This document shows, one piece after another, positions 25,947 to 34,719 of a DNA stretch of 64,000 bases. The position numbers were made by a program, and so were the translations under genes. Under the pieces are notes generated by a model. The model worked only from the letters and a program-made list of their open reading frames with translations. It searched no databases and was not told the origin of the DNA. Position 1 is the stretch's first letter, and each line of letters opens with the position of its first letter. The stretch comes from Pontibacter actiniarum. Lineage in GTDB: Bacteria > Bacteroidota > Bacteroidia > Cytophagales > Hymenobacteraceae. The stretch lies in the NCBI RefSeq assembly GCF_003585765.1, contig NZ_CP021235.1:1426001-1490000 (forward strand). The letters are read 5' to 3'.

Positions 25947-26897
25947 TTAAATCGCCTCCAGCATGCGCTTGAGCACAGCCTGGGCCGCGTAGGTGCGGTT
26001 GTTTGCCTGCTGTAGCACCAGTGAGGCTGGCCCGTCTAAGATTTCGTCGCTCAGCTCCACGTTGCGGCGCACCGGCAGGCAGTGCATTACTTTGGCGTTG
26101 TTGGTTACCTGCAGCTTTTCGTTGGTCAGCATCCAGCCTTCGCCGTCGGTAAGCACCTGGCCGTAGTTGGTGTAGCTCGACCAGTTCTTTACGTACACGA
26201 AATCAGCGTCCTGCAGCGCCTCCTGCTGGTTCGTGGTAACTGTGGCATTCTTCGTGAACTCGTCGGCCAGTTCATAGCCCTCCGGGTGCGTAATCACAAG
26301 CTCCACATCGGCCTGCCCCATCCACTCGGCAAAGGAGTTGGCGACACACTGCGGGATTGGCTTGATGTGCGGTGCCCAGCTCAGCACAACTTTCGGCCGC
26401 TTGCCGGCCTCCGCGTTCTCTCTTATGGTAAGCAGGTCTGCCAGGCTTTGCAGCGGGTGGCGCGTGGCCGACTCCAGGCTCACGATTGGCTTTTTGCTGT
26501 ACTTTATAAATTGCTGCAGCAGCTCTTCGTTATAGTCTTCGTCGCGGTTCTGCAGCTTAGGAAACGAGCGGATGCCGATAATATCGCAGTACTCGCCCAT
26601 CACGGCGGCAGCCTCCTTGATATGCTCCACGGTGCTGCCGTTCATGATGGCTCCCTCCTGCGTTTCCAGCGCCCAGCCTTCCTTGTCCAGGTTCATCACG
26701 ATCACGTTCATGCCCAGGTTTTGCCCGGCCTTCTGGGTGCTCAGGCGCGTGCGCAGGCTTGGGTTCAGGAATATGAGGCCAAGGGTTTTGTTCTCGCCCA
26801 GGGCTTTGTACTTGTAAGGGTTTTCTTTCAGGTGCTGCGCCTCCTCAACCAGTTGGTTCAGGTCGGCCACATCATGCACAGATGTATATTTTTTCAT
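25947..26897 (-). CDS. argF': N-acylornithine carbamoyltransferase (ArgF'-type)
   Basis: Transfers carbamoyl phosphate to N-acylornithine, giving N-acylcitrulline. The 316-residue product has the carbamoyl-phosphate loop SLRTRLST (residues 47-54), the conserved MHCLPVRR near 265, and the segment SATRHPLQSLAD near 151. The sequence fits the Bacteroides/Xanthomonas N-acylornithine clade, not classical ArgF. The residue before the EHIKEA helix is Val90, which bears on succinyl- versus acetyl-ornithine preference. It overlaps argD by one base. Confidence 0.85.
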   Translation of the reverse strand: MKKYTSVHDVADLNQLVEEAQHLKENPYKYKALGENKTLGLIFLNPSLRTRLSTQKAGQNLGMNVIVMNLDKEGWALETQEGAIMNGSTVEHIKEAAAVMGEYCDIIGIRSFPKLQNRDEDYNEELLQQFIKYSKKPIVSLESATRHPLQSLADLLTIRENAEAGKRPKVVLSWAPHIKPIPQCVANSFAEWMGQADVELVITHPEGYELADEFTKNATVTTNQQEALQDADFVYVKNWSSYTNYGQVLTDGEGWMLTNEKLQVTNNAKVMHCLPVRRNVELSDEILDGPASLVLQQANNRTYAAQAVLKRMLEAI

Positions 26898-28051
26898 TAG
26901 ATGGCTTGTGGTTCAGATTGATAAAGGATGGCTTCGAAAGCCTGCAGGAACTTCTCTACCTCGCGCACGCCGATGCACAGCGGCGGCAGGAGTCGCAGGG
27001 TGTTTTTGTCTGACGAGGAGCCCGTGAAGATCTGGTACTCGTCCAGCAGCTGCTTTCGGATGCCGGCACATGGTCTGTCCAGCTCTACGCCGATCATCAG
27101 TCCCTGCCCGCGAACATCCTTTACACCCGGTAACTCACGCAGCTCTCGCATCAGGCGGTTGCCTACGTGCTGGGCGTTTGCCATCAGGCTCTCTTCTTTG
27201 AGCACCTCCAGCACAGCCAGTGCAGCGGCGCAGGCCAGGTAGTTGCCACCAAAGGTGGTGCCCAGCATGCCATGCTTTGCCTCTATCTCAGGGCTGATCA
27301 AGACCCCGCCAATCGGGAAGCCGTTACCCATGCCTTTGGCCATGGTGATCAGGTGCGGCTTTACCTCTGCGTGCTGGTGGGCAAAGAATTTACCCGAGCG
27401 TCCGTAGCCCGACTGTACCTCGTCCAGTATCAGGAGAGCGCCCACTTTCTCGCAGCCGGCAGCCAGTGCCTTCAGAAAAGCTGGCTCCGGCAGCTGCACA
27501 CCGCCCACGCCCTGAATGCCTTCCACAATCACGGCGGCCAGTTCTGGGCCGTGCTCCTGCAGCGCATCGCAGAATGCGGACAGGTTGTTAAGCGGAAGGA
27601 AGATGATGTTATCCGTCTTGTTGATGGGTGCCTGGATCTTCTCGTCGTCGGTGGCGGCCACGGCTGCGGAAGTACGCCCGTGGAAGGCCCCTTTAAAAGC
27701 GATGACTTTTTTGCGACCGGTGTGGAAGGACGCCAGCTTCAGCGCATTCTCGTTTGCCTCCGCCCCGGAGTTGCACAGGAAAAGGCTGTAGTCGCTGTAG
27801 CCGCTCAGCTGGCCCAGCTTACCGGCCAGCTCGTGCTGCAGGGGCATCTGCACCGAATTAGAATAAAAGCCGATGTCGTATAGCTGGCGCGCGATGCGCT
27901 TTACGTAATGCGGGTGGCTGTGACCGATGGAGATAACGGCGTGGCCGCCGTAGAGGTCGAGGTAGCGATTGCCTTTGTCATCCCAGACATAGGCGCCCTG
28001 TGCCCGAACGGGCGTTATATCGAAGAGCGGATAAACATCAAATACATTCAT
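26897..28051 (-). CDS. argD: N-acylornithine aminotransferase
   Basis: PLP-dependent class III aminotransferase that converts N-acylglutamate semialdehyde to N-acylornithine. The 384-residue product shows GAEANENALKLA near residue 98, the PLP-contacting LILDEVQSGYGRSG near 208, the catalytic Lys in MAKGMGNGFPIGG near 239, and GTTFGGN downstream. Its start lies 87 bases after argC, where AT-rich sequence includes two TATACTT-like repeats. Confidence 0.92.
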   Translation of the reverse strand: MNVFDVYPLFDITPVRAQGAYVWDDKGNRYLDLYGGHAVISIGHSHPHYVKRIARQLYDIGFYSNSVQMPLQHELAGKLGQLSGYSDYSLFLCNSGAEANENALKLASFHTGRKKVIAFKGAFHGRTSAAVAATDDEKIQAPINKTDNIIFLPLNNLSAFCDALQEHGPELAAVIVEGIQGVGGVQLPEPAFLKALAAGCEKVGALLILDEVQSGYGRSGKFFAHQHAEVKPHLITMAKGMGNGFPIGGVLISPEIEAKHGMLGTTFGGNYLACAAALAVLEVLKEESLMANAQHVGNRLMRELRELPGVKDVRGQGLMIGVELDRPCAGIRKQLLDEYQIFTGSSSDKNTLRLLPPLCIGVREVEKFLQAFEAILYQSEPQAI

Positions 28052-28138
28052 GGTATGGTGTGTATAATTAGATGTAAGAAGTTAAACAATAGATAAAATA
28101 CTTCACGTACATAGTAGTGTATTTAAGGTATTTATACT

Positions 28139-29143
28139 TTAAAATGCTGAAGCCTTTAGTTTCAGTCCTGCCTGTTCTTCCAGCCCGAACAGCAGGTTCA
28201 TGTTTTGCACGGCCTGGCCTGATGCGCCTTTCAGCAGGTTGTCAATCATGCTGGTGATCACCAGGTATTCGCCTTCCTGCTGCAGGTGCAACAGGCACTT
28301 GTTGGTGTTGACCACCTGTTTCAGGTCCGGCGTGCTGCCGCTGATGATCACAAAGGGGTGGCTGCTGTAGTAACTGTGGTACAGCTCCTCTGCTTCTGCC
28401 TGGCTCAGGCTGCAGCGGGTATAGCTGGTGCACAGGATGCCGCGGGTAAACGGCCCGCGGTAGGGCACGAAGTTTATACTTGGCAGTTCCTGCTGCTGCA
28501 TCCCCTGCAGGGTGCGGCGGATCTCGTGCAGGTGCTGGTGGCCTAGCACTTTATAGTTGGAGATGTTGCCGCTGCGCCAGCTGTAGTGCGAGGTTGCGCT
28601 CAGGCTTTGCCCGGCCCCGGTGCTGCCCGTGATGCCGCTTACGTGCACCTCGTCGTGCAGCAGGTTTTGCTGGGCCAGCGGGAGCAGTGCCAGCTGGATG
28701 GCCGTGGCAAAGCAGCCGGGGTTGGCAATGTGCTGCGCCTGCTGTATCGCCTCGCGCTGCAACTCTGGCAGGCCGTATACAAAGTCTCTGCCACAGCTGT
28801 TTACCACCTCTCCTCTCAAGCTTTCATTCCATCGGAAGTCCTGGCTTAGGTCAATGATTTTTATACTTGGCTGTAGCTGCTGCGCCTCCAAAAACTGCTT
28901 GGCGGCACCGTGGCCCACGCACAGAAACAGCACGTCCACGTCCTGCTCCAGCACATCGGCAAAGTGCAGGTCCGTGTCGCCGAGCAGGTCTGTGTGCGTG
29001 GCGTATACCGGCTTGCCCGCCTGGCTGTTGCTGTGAACAAAGGCAACCTCTGCGTTCGGGTGGTTGAGCAGCAGGCGAAGCAGTTCGCCGCCGGTATACC
29101 CGGCCCCGCCCACGATGCCTGCTTTTATACTTACTCCGCCCAT
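28139..29143 (-). CDS. argC: N-acetyl-gamma-glutamyl-phosphate reductase
   Basis: NADPH-dependent reductase making N-acylglutamate semialdehyde. 334 residues with GGAGYTGGELLRLLLNHPN at the N-terminus and the active-site Cys in NPGCFATAIQLAL near residue 144. The GITGSTGAGQS segment and HLHEIR follow. The ATG at 29143 overlaps the argG stop region by 13 bases; the overlap itself contains an AAGTATA heptamer. Confidence 0.93.
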   Translation of the reverse strand: MGGVSIKAGIVGGAGYTGGELLRLLLNHPNAEVAFVHSNSQAGKPVYATHTDLLGDTDLHFADVLEQDVDVLFLCVGHGAAKQFLEAQQLQPSIKIIDLSQDFRWNESLRGEVVNSCGRDFVYGLPELQREAIQQAQHIANPGCFATAIQLALLPLAQQNLLHDEVHVSGITGSTGAGQSLSATSHYSWRSGNISNYKVLGHQHLHEIRRTLQGMQQQELPSINFVPYRGPFTRGILCTSYTRCSLSQAEAEELYHSYYSSHPFVIISGSTPDLKQVVNTNKCLLHLQQEGEYLVITSMIDNLLKGASGQAVQNMNLLFGLEEQAGLKLKASAF

Positions 29144-30333
29144 TCCGGTGTGCTGTTTACGCTGTTGTACAGTTTGGTCTGGTTGCCGAAGATCTTGGCG
29201 AAGCCTTTCACGTCATCCGAAGTCCAGGCACGGTTCATCTCTCCGTAGCTTCCGAATTTGTCGCTCATCAGGTCGTGCTTGCTCTCGATGCCCTCCACCT
29301 GGAAGCGGTAAGGCGCCAGCAGCACAAACACTTTGCCCGTTACGTTTTGCTGCGTGCTCTCCAGGAACGCCTCTATGTTGCGCATGGTCGGGTCGAGCAG
29401 CTGGCCCTCGTGCAGCCAGTTGCCGTACCAGGCCGAAAGCTGGTCTTTCCAGTACAGCTGCCATTTAGTTAGCACGTGTTTTTCCAAGGTGTGGTGTGCC
29501 TTGATGATCACCATTGGGGCAGCTGCCTCAAAGCCTACTCGGCCTTTAATGCCAATAATGGTGTCGCCCACGTGGATGTCGCGGCCAATGGCAAAGGGCG
29601 CGGCCAGCTCCTGCAGGTGCTGTATCGCCTGTACCGGCGTGCCGAACTTCTGGTCGTTTACGCTTACCAGTTCGCCTTTCTCAAAGTGCAGTGTCACACG
29701 CTCGGGCTCATGCTTGCTCAGCTGGGTCGGGTAAGCCTCATCCGGCAGTGGCAGGTGTGAGGTTAAGGTCTCCTTGCCCCCTACCGATGTGCCCCAGATG
29801 CCTTTGTTAATGGAGTACTGGGCTTTCTGGAAGTCCATCTCCACGCCGTGCTCCTTCAGGTAGGTGATTTCCTCCTCGCGCGAAAGCTTTTTGTCGCGGA
29901 TTGGCGTGATAATCTCCACCTCCGGGATCAGGGCCTGGAATATCATGTCGAAACGAACCTGGTCGTTGCCGGCCCCGGTGCTGCCGTGCGCCACGAAATC
30001 GGCTCCTACACTTTTAGCATGGTTGGCGATGGCAATGGCCTGCGTTACGCGCTCTGCGCTTACACTTAGCGGGTAAGTGTTGTTTTTCAGGATGTTGCCG
30101 AACACCAGGTAGCGGATACAGCTGTTGTAGAAATGCTGCGTTTCGTTTAGGTGGGTGTGCTGTTTTACGCCCATAGCATAGGCCCTGCGCTCTATTTCTT
30201 TCAGCTCCTCTTCCGAGAAACCGCCTGTGTCTACAATGGCTGAGTATACTTCCAGGCCAAGCTCCTGTGCCAGGTAAATGGCGCAGTAAGAGGTGTCGAG
30301 GCCGCCGCTAAAGGCTAAAACTACTTTCTTCAT
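29131..30333 (-). CDS. argG: argininosuccinate synthase
   Basis: ATP-dependent ligase joining citrulline and aspartate. The 400-residue product opens with the PP-loop KKVVLAFSGGLDTSYC, contains the conserved AHGSTGAGNDQVRFD near residue 115, and has a KKLSREEEITYL segment. It is the second gene of the operon, 30 bases after the GNAT gene. Confidence 0.95.
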   Translation of the reverse strand: MKKVVLAFSGGLDTSYCAIYLAQELGLEVYSAIVDTGGFSEEELKEIERRAYAMGVKQHTHLNETQHFYNSCIRYLVFGNILKNNTYPLSVSAERVTQAIAIANHAKSVGADFVAHGSTGAGNDQVRFDMIFQALIPEVEIITPIRDKKLSREEEITYLKEHGVEMDFQKAQYSINKGIWGTSVGGKETLTSHLPLPDEAYPTQLSKHEPERVTLHFEKGELVSVNDQKFGTPVQAIQHLQELAAPFAIGRDIHVGDTIIGIKGRVGFEAAAPMVIIKAHHTLEKHVLTKWQLYWKDQLSAWYGNWLHEGQLLDPTMRNIEAFLESTQQNVTGKVFVLLAPYRFQVEGIESKHDLMSDKFGSYGEMNRAWTSDDVKGFAKIFGNQTKLYNSVNSTPEWAE

Positions 30334-30363
30334 TTCTTTATTTATACTTGCTAATGTTGCTGT

Positions 30364-31038
30364 TTATACTTGTGCCGCGCTCATCTCCGGCGCGTTAAAG
30401 CCCGGCTTCTGGCGGTGGCGCAGCCAGCGCTCGTTCACGCTGCTCTGCTTCTGCGCCGCCTTCTTTTCCACTACCGGCAGCGCCATAAAGTCCTTCTCCT
30501 TGGCCGGGTCGTAGAGCATGGCGGTGCAGAGGCAGTTTGTACGGTTCTTGCTTTGCAGGATCTCAAAGTTAACGCAGCTGCGGCAGCCTTTCCAGAACTC
30601 CTCATCGTCCGTCAACTCCGAGTATGTAACCGGCGTGTAGCCCAGCCCAGAGTTAATGCGCATCACCGCCAAAGCTGTGGTCAGGCCGAAAATCTTGGCG
30701 TCCGGGTATTTGGTGCGCGACAGTTCGAATATCTTCTGCTTTATCTGGCGCGCCAGGCCGCTCTTGCGCAGCTCCGGCGAAACGATCAGGCCCGAGTTGG
30801 CGACGTACTTACCATGCCCCCAGGTTTCGATGTAGCAGAAACCGGCCCAGGTGCCATCGCTGTGCAGGGCAATAACGGCCTTGCCCTCCAGCATCTTCTG
30901 GGCAATGTAATCCGGTGAGCGTTTGGCGATACCAGTACCGCGCGCCTTGGCCGAAGACTCCATCTCGTTGCAGATTTGCAGCGCATGGATTAGGTGTTGC
31001 TCGTTGGCAACTGTTACGACGAATGCAGGTTGATCCAT
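30364..31038 (-). CDS. GNAT acetyltransferase heading the arginine operon (candidate N-acylglutamate synthase)
   Basis: 224-residue GNAT-fold protein. The acyl-CoA loop is SPELRKSGLARQIKQ (residues 87-101). A C-terminal extension has four cysteines, C152 and C155 (CRSC) and C169 and C171 (CLC), which may hold a metal. A GNAT in this first position of Bacteroidota arg operons is the natural candidate for N-acylglutamate synthesis, because no argA or argJ is present in the window. That role is inference from context. The ATG at 31038 lies 69 bases after an attenuator-like terminator. Confidence 0.8.
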   Translation of the reverse strand: MDQPAFVVTVANEQHLIHALQICNEMESSAKARGTGIAKRSPDYIAQKMLEGKAVIALHSDGTWAGFCYIETWGHGKYVANSGLIVSPELRKSGLARQIKQKIFELSRTKYPDAKIFGLTTALAVMRINSGLGYTPVTYSELTDDEEFWKGCRSCVNFEILQSKNRTNCLCTAMLYDPAKEKDFMALPVVEKKAAQKQSSVNERWLRHRQKPGFNAPEMSAAQV

Positions 31039-31106
31039 TGTTATAGAAAAGCATGTCTGTGCTGAGACGGCACAGCCTAGATATCAGCGTTAAATAATTT
31101 GACCAG

Positions 31107-31131
31107 AAAAAAGACGATGAATGCATCAGTC
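31107..31131 (-). terminator. attenuator-type intrinsic terminator before the arg operon
   Basis: On the minus strand GACtGATG pairs with CATCGTC (7 bp, one bulged T) around a CATT loop, directly followed by six T residues. It stands between a short Arg-rich leader ORF and the first arg gene, with no other gene needing it. A second hairpin with arms GGCAA/TTGCC lies just upstream (near 31136-31156) and could form an alternative structure. Confidence 0.65.
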
Positions 31132-31216
31132 TGCGGCAAAAGCCAAGGCCTTGCCACAAAACTCGGGATTCAGGAAAAAGATGGAGTGATGACTACCGCA
31201 TAGGCAGTCGGTAAAG

Positions 31217-31236
31217 CTGCAGGCTAGCGCCTGTAG
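31217..31236 (-). promoter_or_regulatory. hairpin over the leader Arg codons
   Basis: CTACAGGC and GCCTGCAG form an 8-bp stem with one mismatch around a GCTA loop. The stem includes the last Arg codons and the stop codon of the leader ORF, so a ribosome stalled there would prevent it from forming. This is the geometry of the 1:2 hairpin of classical attenuators. Confidence 0.5.
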
Positions 31237-31253
31237 CGGACCACAGCTATCAT
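31224..31253 (-). CDS. Arg-rich leader peptide of the arginine operon (candidate)
   Basis: A nine-residue ORF, MIAVVRYRR, with three Arg codons (CGC, AGG, CGC) in its last four positions, followed by TAG. A GGAGGT site lies 13 bases before the ATG. The same frame extends upstream to an ATG at 31325, giving a 33-residue version with five Arg residues. Its first codons are paired in an 8-bp hairpin (TTTATCAT/ATGATAAA). With the hairpins and terminator downstream, the arrangement looks like translation-dependent attenuation by arginine supply. It is not an assigned family. Confidence 0.55.
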   Translation of the reverse strand: MIAVVRYRR

Positions 31254-31400
31254 GGCCCTAAAAACTACCTCCGTAGAAAAGGCAGAAAAAGTCGCACGCC
31301 CCGTGGCCGGAGTGTGTTTTATCATGTCTGATGATAAAGTCGCCTTTTTTTTCATTTCAATAGTTACAAAGTGGGCTTTCGTATACCCTTATGTGCAGTG

Positions 31401-31432
31401 CAAAGGTTGCGGAATAGTTTAGTATATTACAA
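31401..31432 (-). promoter_or_regulatory. candidate promoter of the arg operon
   Basis: Minus-strand TTG (31432-31430), a 21-base spacer, and AACCTTTG (31408-31401), one mismatch from TAnnTTTG. Transcription would begin near 31394, giving a leader of about 350 bases that includes the Arg-rich ORF and the terminator. Confidence 0.35.
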
Positions 31433-31639
31433 GTATAGCGCTAAATTTCTTTAAATATTTATAGATGCGGGCTTAAATATGCTAGTTTAAACATCGTGTG
31501 CTGTACCTGATGCTGCTTAAAATCAATTTGGCAACCAACTCTTATAGTACAGCCGGTGTCTGATCTGCCGCAAAAGATGTAAATTGCGCGCTGTTAAAGG
31601 CTCCTCGTTGGGGAGGTGCCACAGCAGCAGCGTACAAGC

Positions 31640-31936
31640 ATGAAAAATCTTTCGATCAGAGTAATTATCGGTATACTTTTCTCGGCCATCGGGATGGTTT
31701 CCCTTTTTGTGACCCGCGAAGCCTTAACGGCGGCCATCTGGCTGAGCTTCGGGAACGGCCTGATCCTGTCTGACCTGAGGTTTAAGCAGGTGGATGAGAA
31801 TGGTAACGTCTACAGCAAGCCTGTTCCTAAAATGCGGTTATATACTGCCATTTTCCTCATCGTTCTGGCTGTTTTGCTACTGGGGCTACAGATATTTCTG
31901 GACATGCAGTCTGCCGGGGCTGGCGCCGCCCACTAG
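31640..31936 (+). CDS. small membrane protein of unknown function
   Basis: 98 residues from ATG 31640: two or three hydrophobic helices (VIIGILFSAIGMVSLFV, ALTAAIWLSFGNGLIL, and YTAIFLIVLAVLLLGLQIFL) with a polar segment between. No recognised family. It stands between the arg leader region (divergent) and an aspartyl protease gene (convergent, 2 bases away). An in-frame GTG at 31616 is a weaker alternative start. Confidence 0.6.
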   Translation: MKNLSIRVIIGILFSAIGMVSLFVTREALTAAIWLSFGNGLILSDLRFKQVDENGNVYSKPVPKMRLYTAIFLIVLAVLLLGLQIFLDMQSAGAGAAH

Positions 31937-31938
31937 CT

Positions 31939-33195
31939 TTAGATGCGGCTTTGCAGTACAAAGTCTACCCGTATGACTTCCTGGGAGCGTTTCAGGCGCA
32001 GGCGCAGCTTGCGGCCGGGCCTGCTTTCCAGCAGTTCCAGTAGTTCCTGAAGCGGCAGCTCTCTGCAGTCGCGGCCGTTGATGGACAGGAGCTGGTCGCC
32101 GGACTTCACCCCCACCCGCTTCGCCGCAGAATTGTCGACCACGTTGGATACGATATAGAAATTAGTGCCTGGCAGGGGCGTGCTAACTTCAAACCCAGCC
32201 ATGTTATAGCTGAAGGGTTCCTTGTAGCGGTGGTTCGGGAGGAGCATCATGCGCTTGTGCGGGTAGTCAAAAATCACTGTGAACCGCTTTAGTATATCGG
32301 AGCCGAGGTTCCCGTTGCGGTCTGCAACGTTGAGGGCCAGCCGAATACCCTCCTCGTCGGGGTAAGAGGTAGTCAGGTTCTGCAGTTCGTGCCTGCCCAG
32401 CTTAAATGCTTTTAAACGTCCTATTTTCCCGTGTATGTCTCCGCTGAGGCCGCGCCCCAGGTAAGCCTCCACGACCTTGGGCGGGAGCGAGAGCTGTTTG
32501 TGCGTGGGCAGGTACAGCGACAGTGAGTGGCTGGCTCCCGTGTCTACAATCAGCTTAACGCCGAGGGTGTCCCCGTTGTGCTGCTCCACGGTGCCAAACA
32601 AGTATGGCTTGGTCCCCTCAATAAGCAAAGGGTACTCTTCTGCCCTTCTTTTCTTTTTAATGTTGTAGTCAGGCCTGTAAAGTGTTAGTAGCTTACGGTT
32701 ATAGTTTACCTTAACGATGAAGTTCTTGAAAATGTCGTAGCCGATTATCCCGTGCACGGGCATGCCCATGCGGGTAGAAAGATCGAAAACATCTTCCAGC
32801 AGCACATAAACGGTGTGGTTGTCGCCCCGTATGCCGGGCAAAAACATGTTGTTACCTGTGCTGTAGTAGGCATCTATGGAGTAGCCGTTTCCCAAGCCCT
32901 GCAGCGTGATAATGTCTGCCTCTTTCAGGTCCAGTGAGTCTGAATAATACAATTTGGTGACAATCGTGTTTCGTACACCGGAATCAAGTATAAAATTGAG
33001 GGGCTGAGAGTTGTTGATTTGAACGGGAATGATGATGAGGTTGTGTACCAGCTGAAAGGGAATGGATATCTTTTTACGGTTGGCAGTGAAATAAACCGTG
33101 TCTGTTTCATACAGCGGCTGCTCTTGCGCCTGCAGGCCCTGCGGAAGCAGTGTGATACAAAGCCAAAGCAGTGTTAAAAAACCAGCTTTTCTCAT
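31939..33195 (-). CDS. retropepsin-like aspartyl protease with PDZ domain, exported
   Basis: 418 residues with a signal peptide (FLTLLWLCITLLPQGLQAQ). Two aspartyl protease lobes follow, with active-site motifs DSG at 71-73 and DTG at 218-220. A C-terminal PDZ domain begins around residue 335 (SNVVDNSAAKRVGVKSGDQLLSING in part). Each lobe is a retropepsin half, so one chain could form a full two-Asp active site. The PDZ domain would select substrates by their C-termini. Acts outside the inner membrane. Target unknown. Confidence 0.85.
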   Translation of the reverse strand: MRKAGFLTLLWLCITLLPQGLQAQEQPLYETDTVYFTANRKKISIPFQLVHNLIIIPVQINNSQPLNFILDSGVRNTIVTKLYYSDSLDLKEADIITLQGLGNGYSIDAYYSTGNNMFLPGIRGDNHTVYVLLEDVFDLSTRMGMPVHGIIGYDIFKNFIVKVNYNRKLLTLYRPDYNIKKKRRAEEYPLLIEGTKPYLFGTVEQHNGDTLGVKLIVDTGASHSLSLYLPTHKQLSLPPKVVEAYLGRGLSGDIHGKIGRLKAFKLGRHELQNLTTSYPDEEGIRLALNVADRNGNLGSDILKRFTVIFDYPHKRMMLLPNHRYKEPFSYNMAGFEVSTPLPGTNFYIVSNVVDNSAAKRVGVKSGDQLLSINGRDCRELPLQELLELLESRPGRKLRLRLKRSQEVIRVDFVLQSRI

Positions 33196-33326
33196 AGGGG
33201 ATTGCTTTGCAGCGTGAGGTACGCTAATAATACTACAAGTTCTATACGCAAATCTTACAATTTATTTACGCTTCATACTTGAACTGTAGCTGATTAGCCT
33301 GTAGCAATCCTTGGTTGCGCGTGCAG

Positions 33327-34670
33327 TTATCGCGTTTTTTTTGCCTGTGCGTCTCTGGCTGCGGTGAGTGTTTTTCCTTTAAGGCGCCCGTAGAACATGT
33401 GTTTGGGAGAACCGATGATCTGGGAGCCGTAGATGCCGGAGTGCCCGGAGAAAAGGTAGGCAGTGACGCATGCCAGCGCCATGTACTCCGCGCTGCCTGC
33501 CCCAAAGAGTTCGATCGCCATAATGGTGCAGGTAAGCGGTGTGTTGGTGGCCCCTGAGAACACGGCCACAAAGCCCATACCCGCCAACAGCGCCACCGGC
33601 AGCGGAATGGCTCCGGAGAGTGCATTGCCGAGTGTCGCCCCGGTGTAAAAGAGCGGCGTTACCTCTCCCCCTTTAAAGCCAGCCCCCAGGGTAAACGCGG
33701 TGAGTACGAGTTTTACGGCGCTGTCGTACCAAGGCAAGGGCTGCTCAAACGCGTTTATGATGGTAGGCAGGCCCAGGCCAATATACTTAGTTGTACCCAT
33801 CAGCCACACGGTGGCTGCCACCACAGCCCCGCCAACAAGCGGGCGATACGGAGCAAACGCCACCTGCTGCTTAAACTGCTTGGTGAAAAAGGAGGTCGTT
33901 TTGGCGAAAGCCATGCCCGCCAGGCCAAAAACAGCCCCGGCTGCCAGGGTATAGCCAATGCCAGAGGCTGTTAGCGGAGGTACAAAAGGAATACTGTAGT
34001 GCGTGTGCCCTACGCCCCAGGCCAGGCAGGTATAATTGGCCACAACGGCTGCTAAAAAACTGGGCAGCAGCGCTTCATACCGAATCCGCCCCAGCACGAA
34101 CACTTCCAGGCCGAAAACGGCACCGGCCAGGGGCGTGCCAAAGAGCGAGGAGAAACCCGCGCTGATGCCGGCGATGAGCAGCAGTTTCCGGTCGCGGGGG
34201 CGCAGGCGGAAAAGATAGCTGAACTGGTCGGCCACAGTGCCGCCCATTTGCACAGCGGTGCCCTCACGCCCGGCAGATCCTCCGAAAAGGTGCGTCACCA
34301 GCGTGCCCGCGAAAACCAGGGGCGCCATCTTAAACGGCACCACCTTTCGGGGCCGGTGAATCTCCTCCAGCAGCAGGTTATTGCCCCCGTTGGCCCGCCC
34401 ACCGTAGTAGTGGTACAGCAAGCCTATGGCCAGCCCGCCCAAAGGCAGGAATGCGATAATCCAGGTGTGGGCCTCGCGGTAGGCAGTTACCCAGCCCAGG
34501 GAAACGAGAAAAAATGCAGAGGCGGAACCTGCCAGCACACCCACGAGCACGCAGATGAGCAGCCATTTTAGGAGGTAAAGAACAGCTGTGGCTTGTTCGC
34601 TGGCAGAGAGTGCGCGGCGCAGCAAGTGCTTCAGGTTTGATTTGAAGGGAGACGGTGTGTTGTTTTTCAT
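33327..34670 (-). CDS. CLC-F type fluoride/proton antiporter
   Basis: 447-residue CLC-family membrane protein. Instead of the chloride-type GSGIP, the selectivity segment reads GNNLL (residues 96-100), the variant known in fluoride-exporting CLC-F proteins. The gating Glu136 lies in GREGTAVQMGG, and GFKGGEVTPLF (331-341) replaces the usual GxFxP. There are no CBS domains. A fluoride riboswitch directly upstream confirms the role: expulsion of F-. I start at ATG 34670; the in-frame TTG at 34685 is less likely. Confidence 0.9.
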   Translation of the reverse strand: MKNNTPSPFKSNLKHLLRRALSASEQATAVLYLLKWLLICVLVGVLAGSASAFFLVSLGWVTAYREAHTWIIAFLPLGGLAIGLLYHYYGGRANGGNNLLLEEIHRPRKVVPFKMAPLVFAGTLVTHLFGGSAGREGTAVQMGGTVADQFSYLFRLRPRDRKLLLIAGISAGFSSLFGTPLAGAVFGLEVFVLGRIRYEALLPSFLAAVVANYTCLAWGVGHTHYSIPFVPPLTASGIGYTLAAGAVFGLAGMAFAKTTSFFTKQFKQQVAFAPYRPLVGGAVVAATVWLMGTTKYIGLGLPTIINAFEQPLPWYDSAVKLVLTAFTLGAGFKGGEVTPLFYTGATLGNALSGAIPLPVALLAGMGFVAVFSGATNTPLTCTIMAIELFGAGSAEYMALACVTAYLFSGHSGIYGSQIIGSPKHMFYGRLKGKTLTAARDAQAKKTR

Positions 34671-34719
34671 GGCAGCTGATGGCAAATATACACGAAGGCC
34701 TCTATATGTTAGTGCCTTT

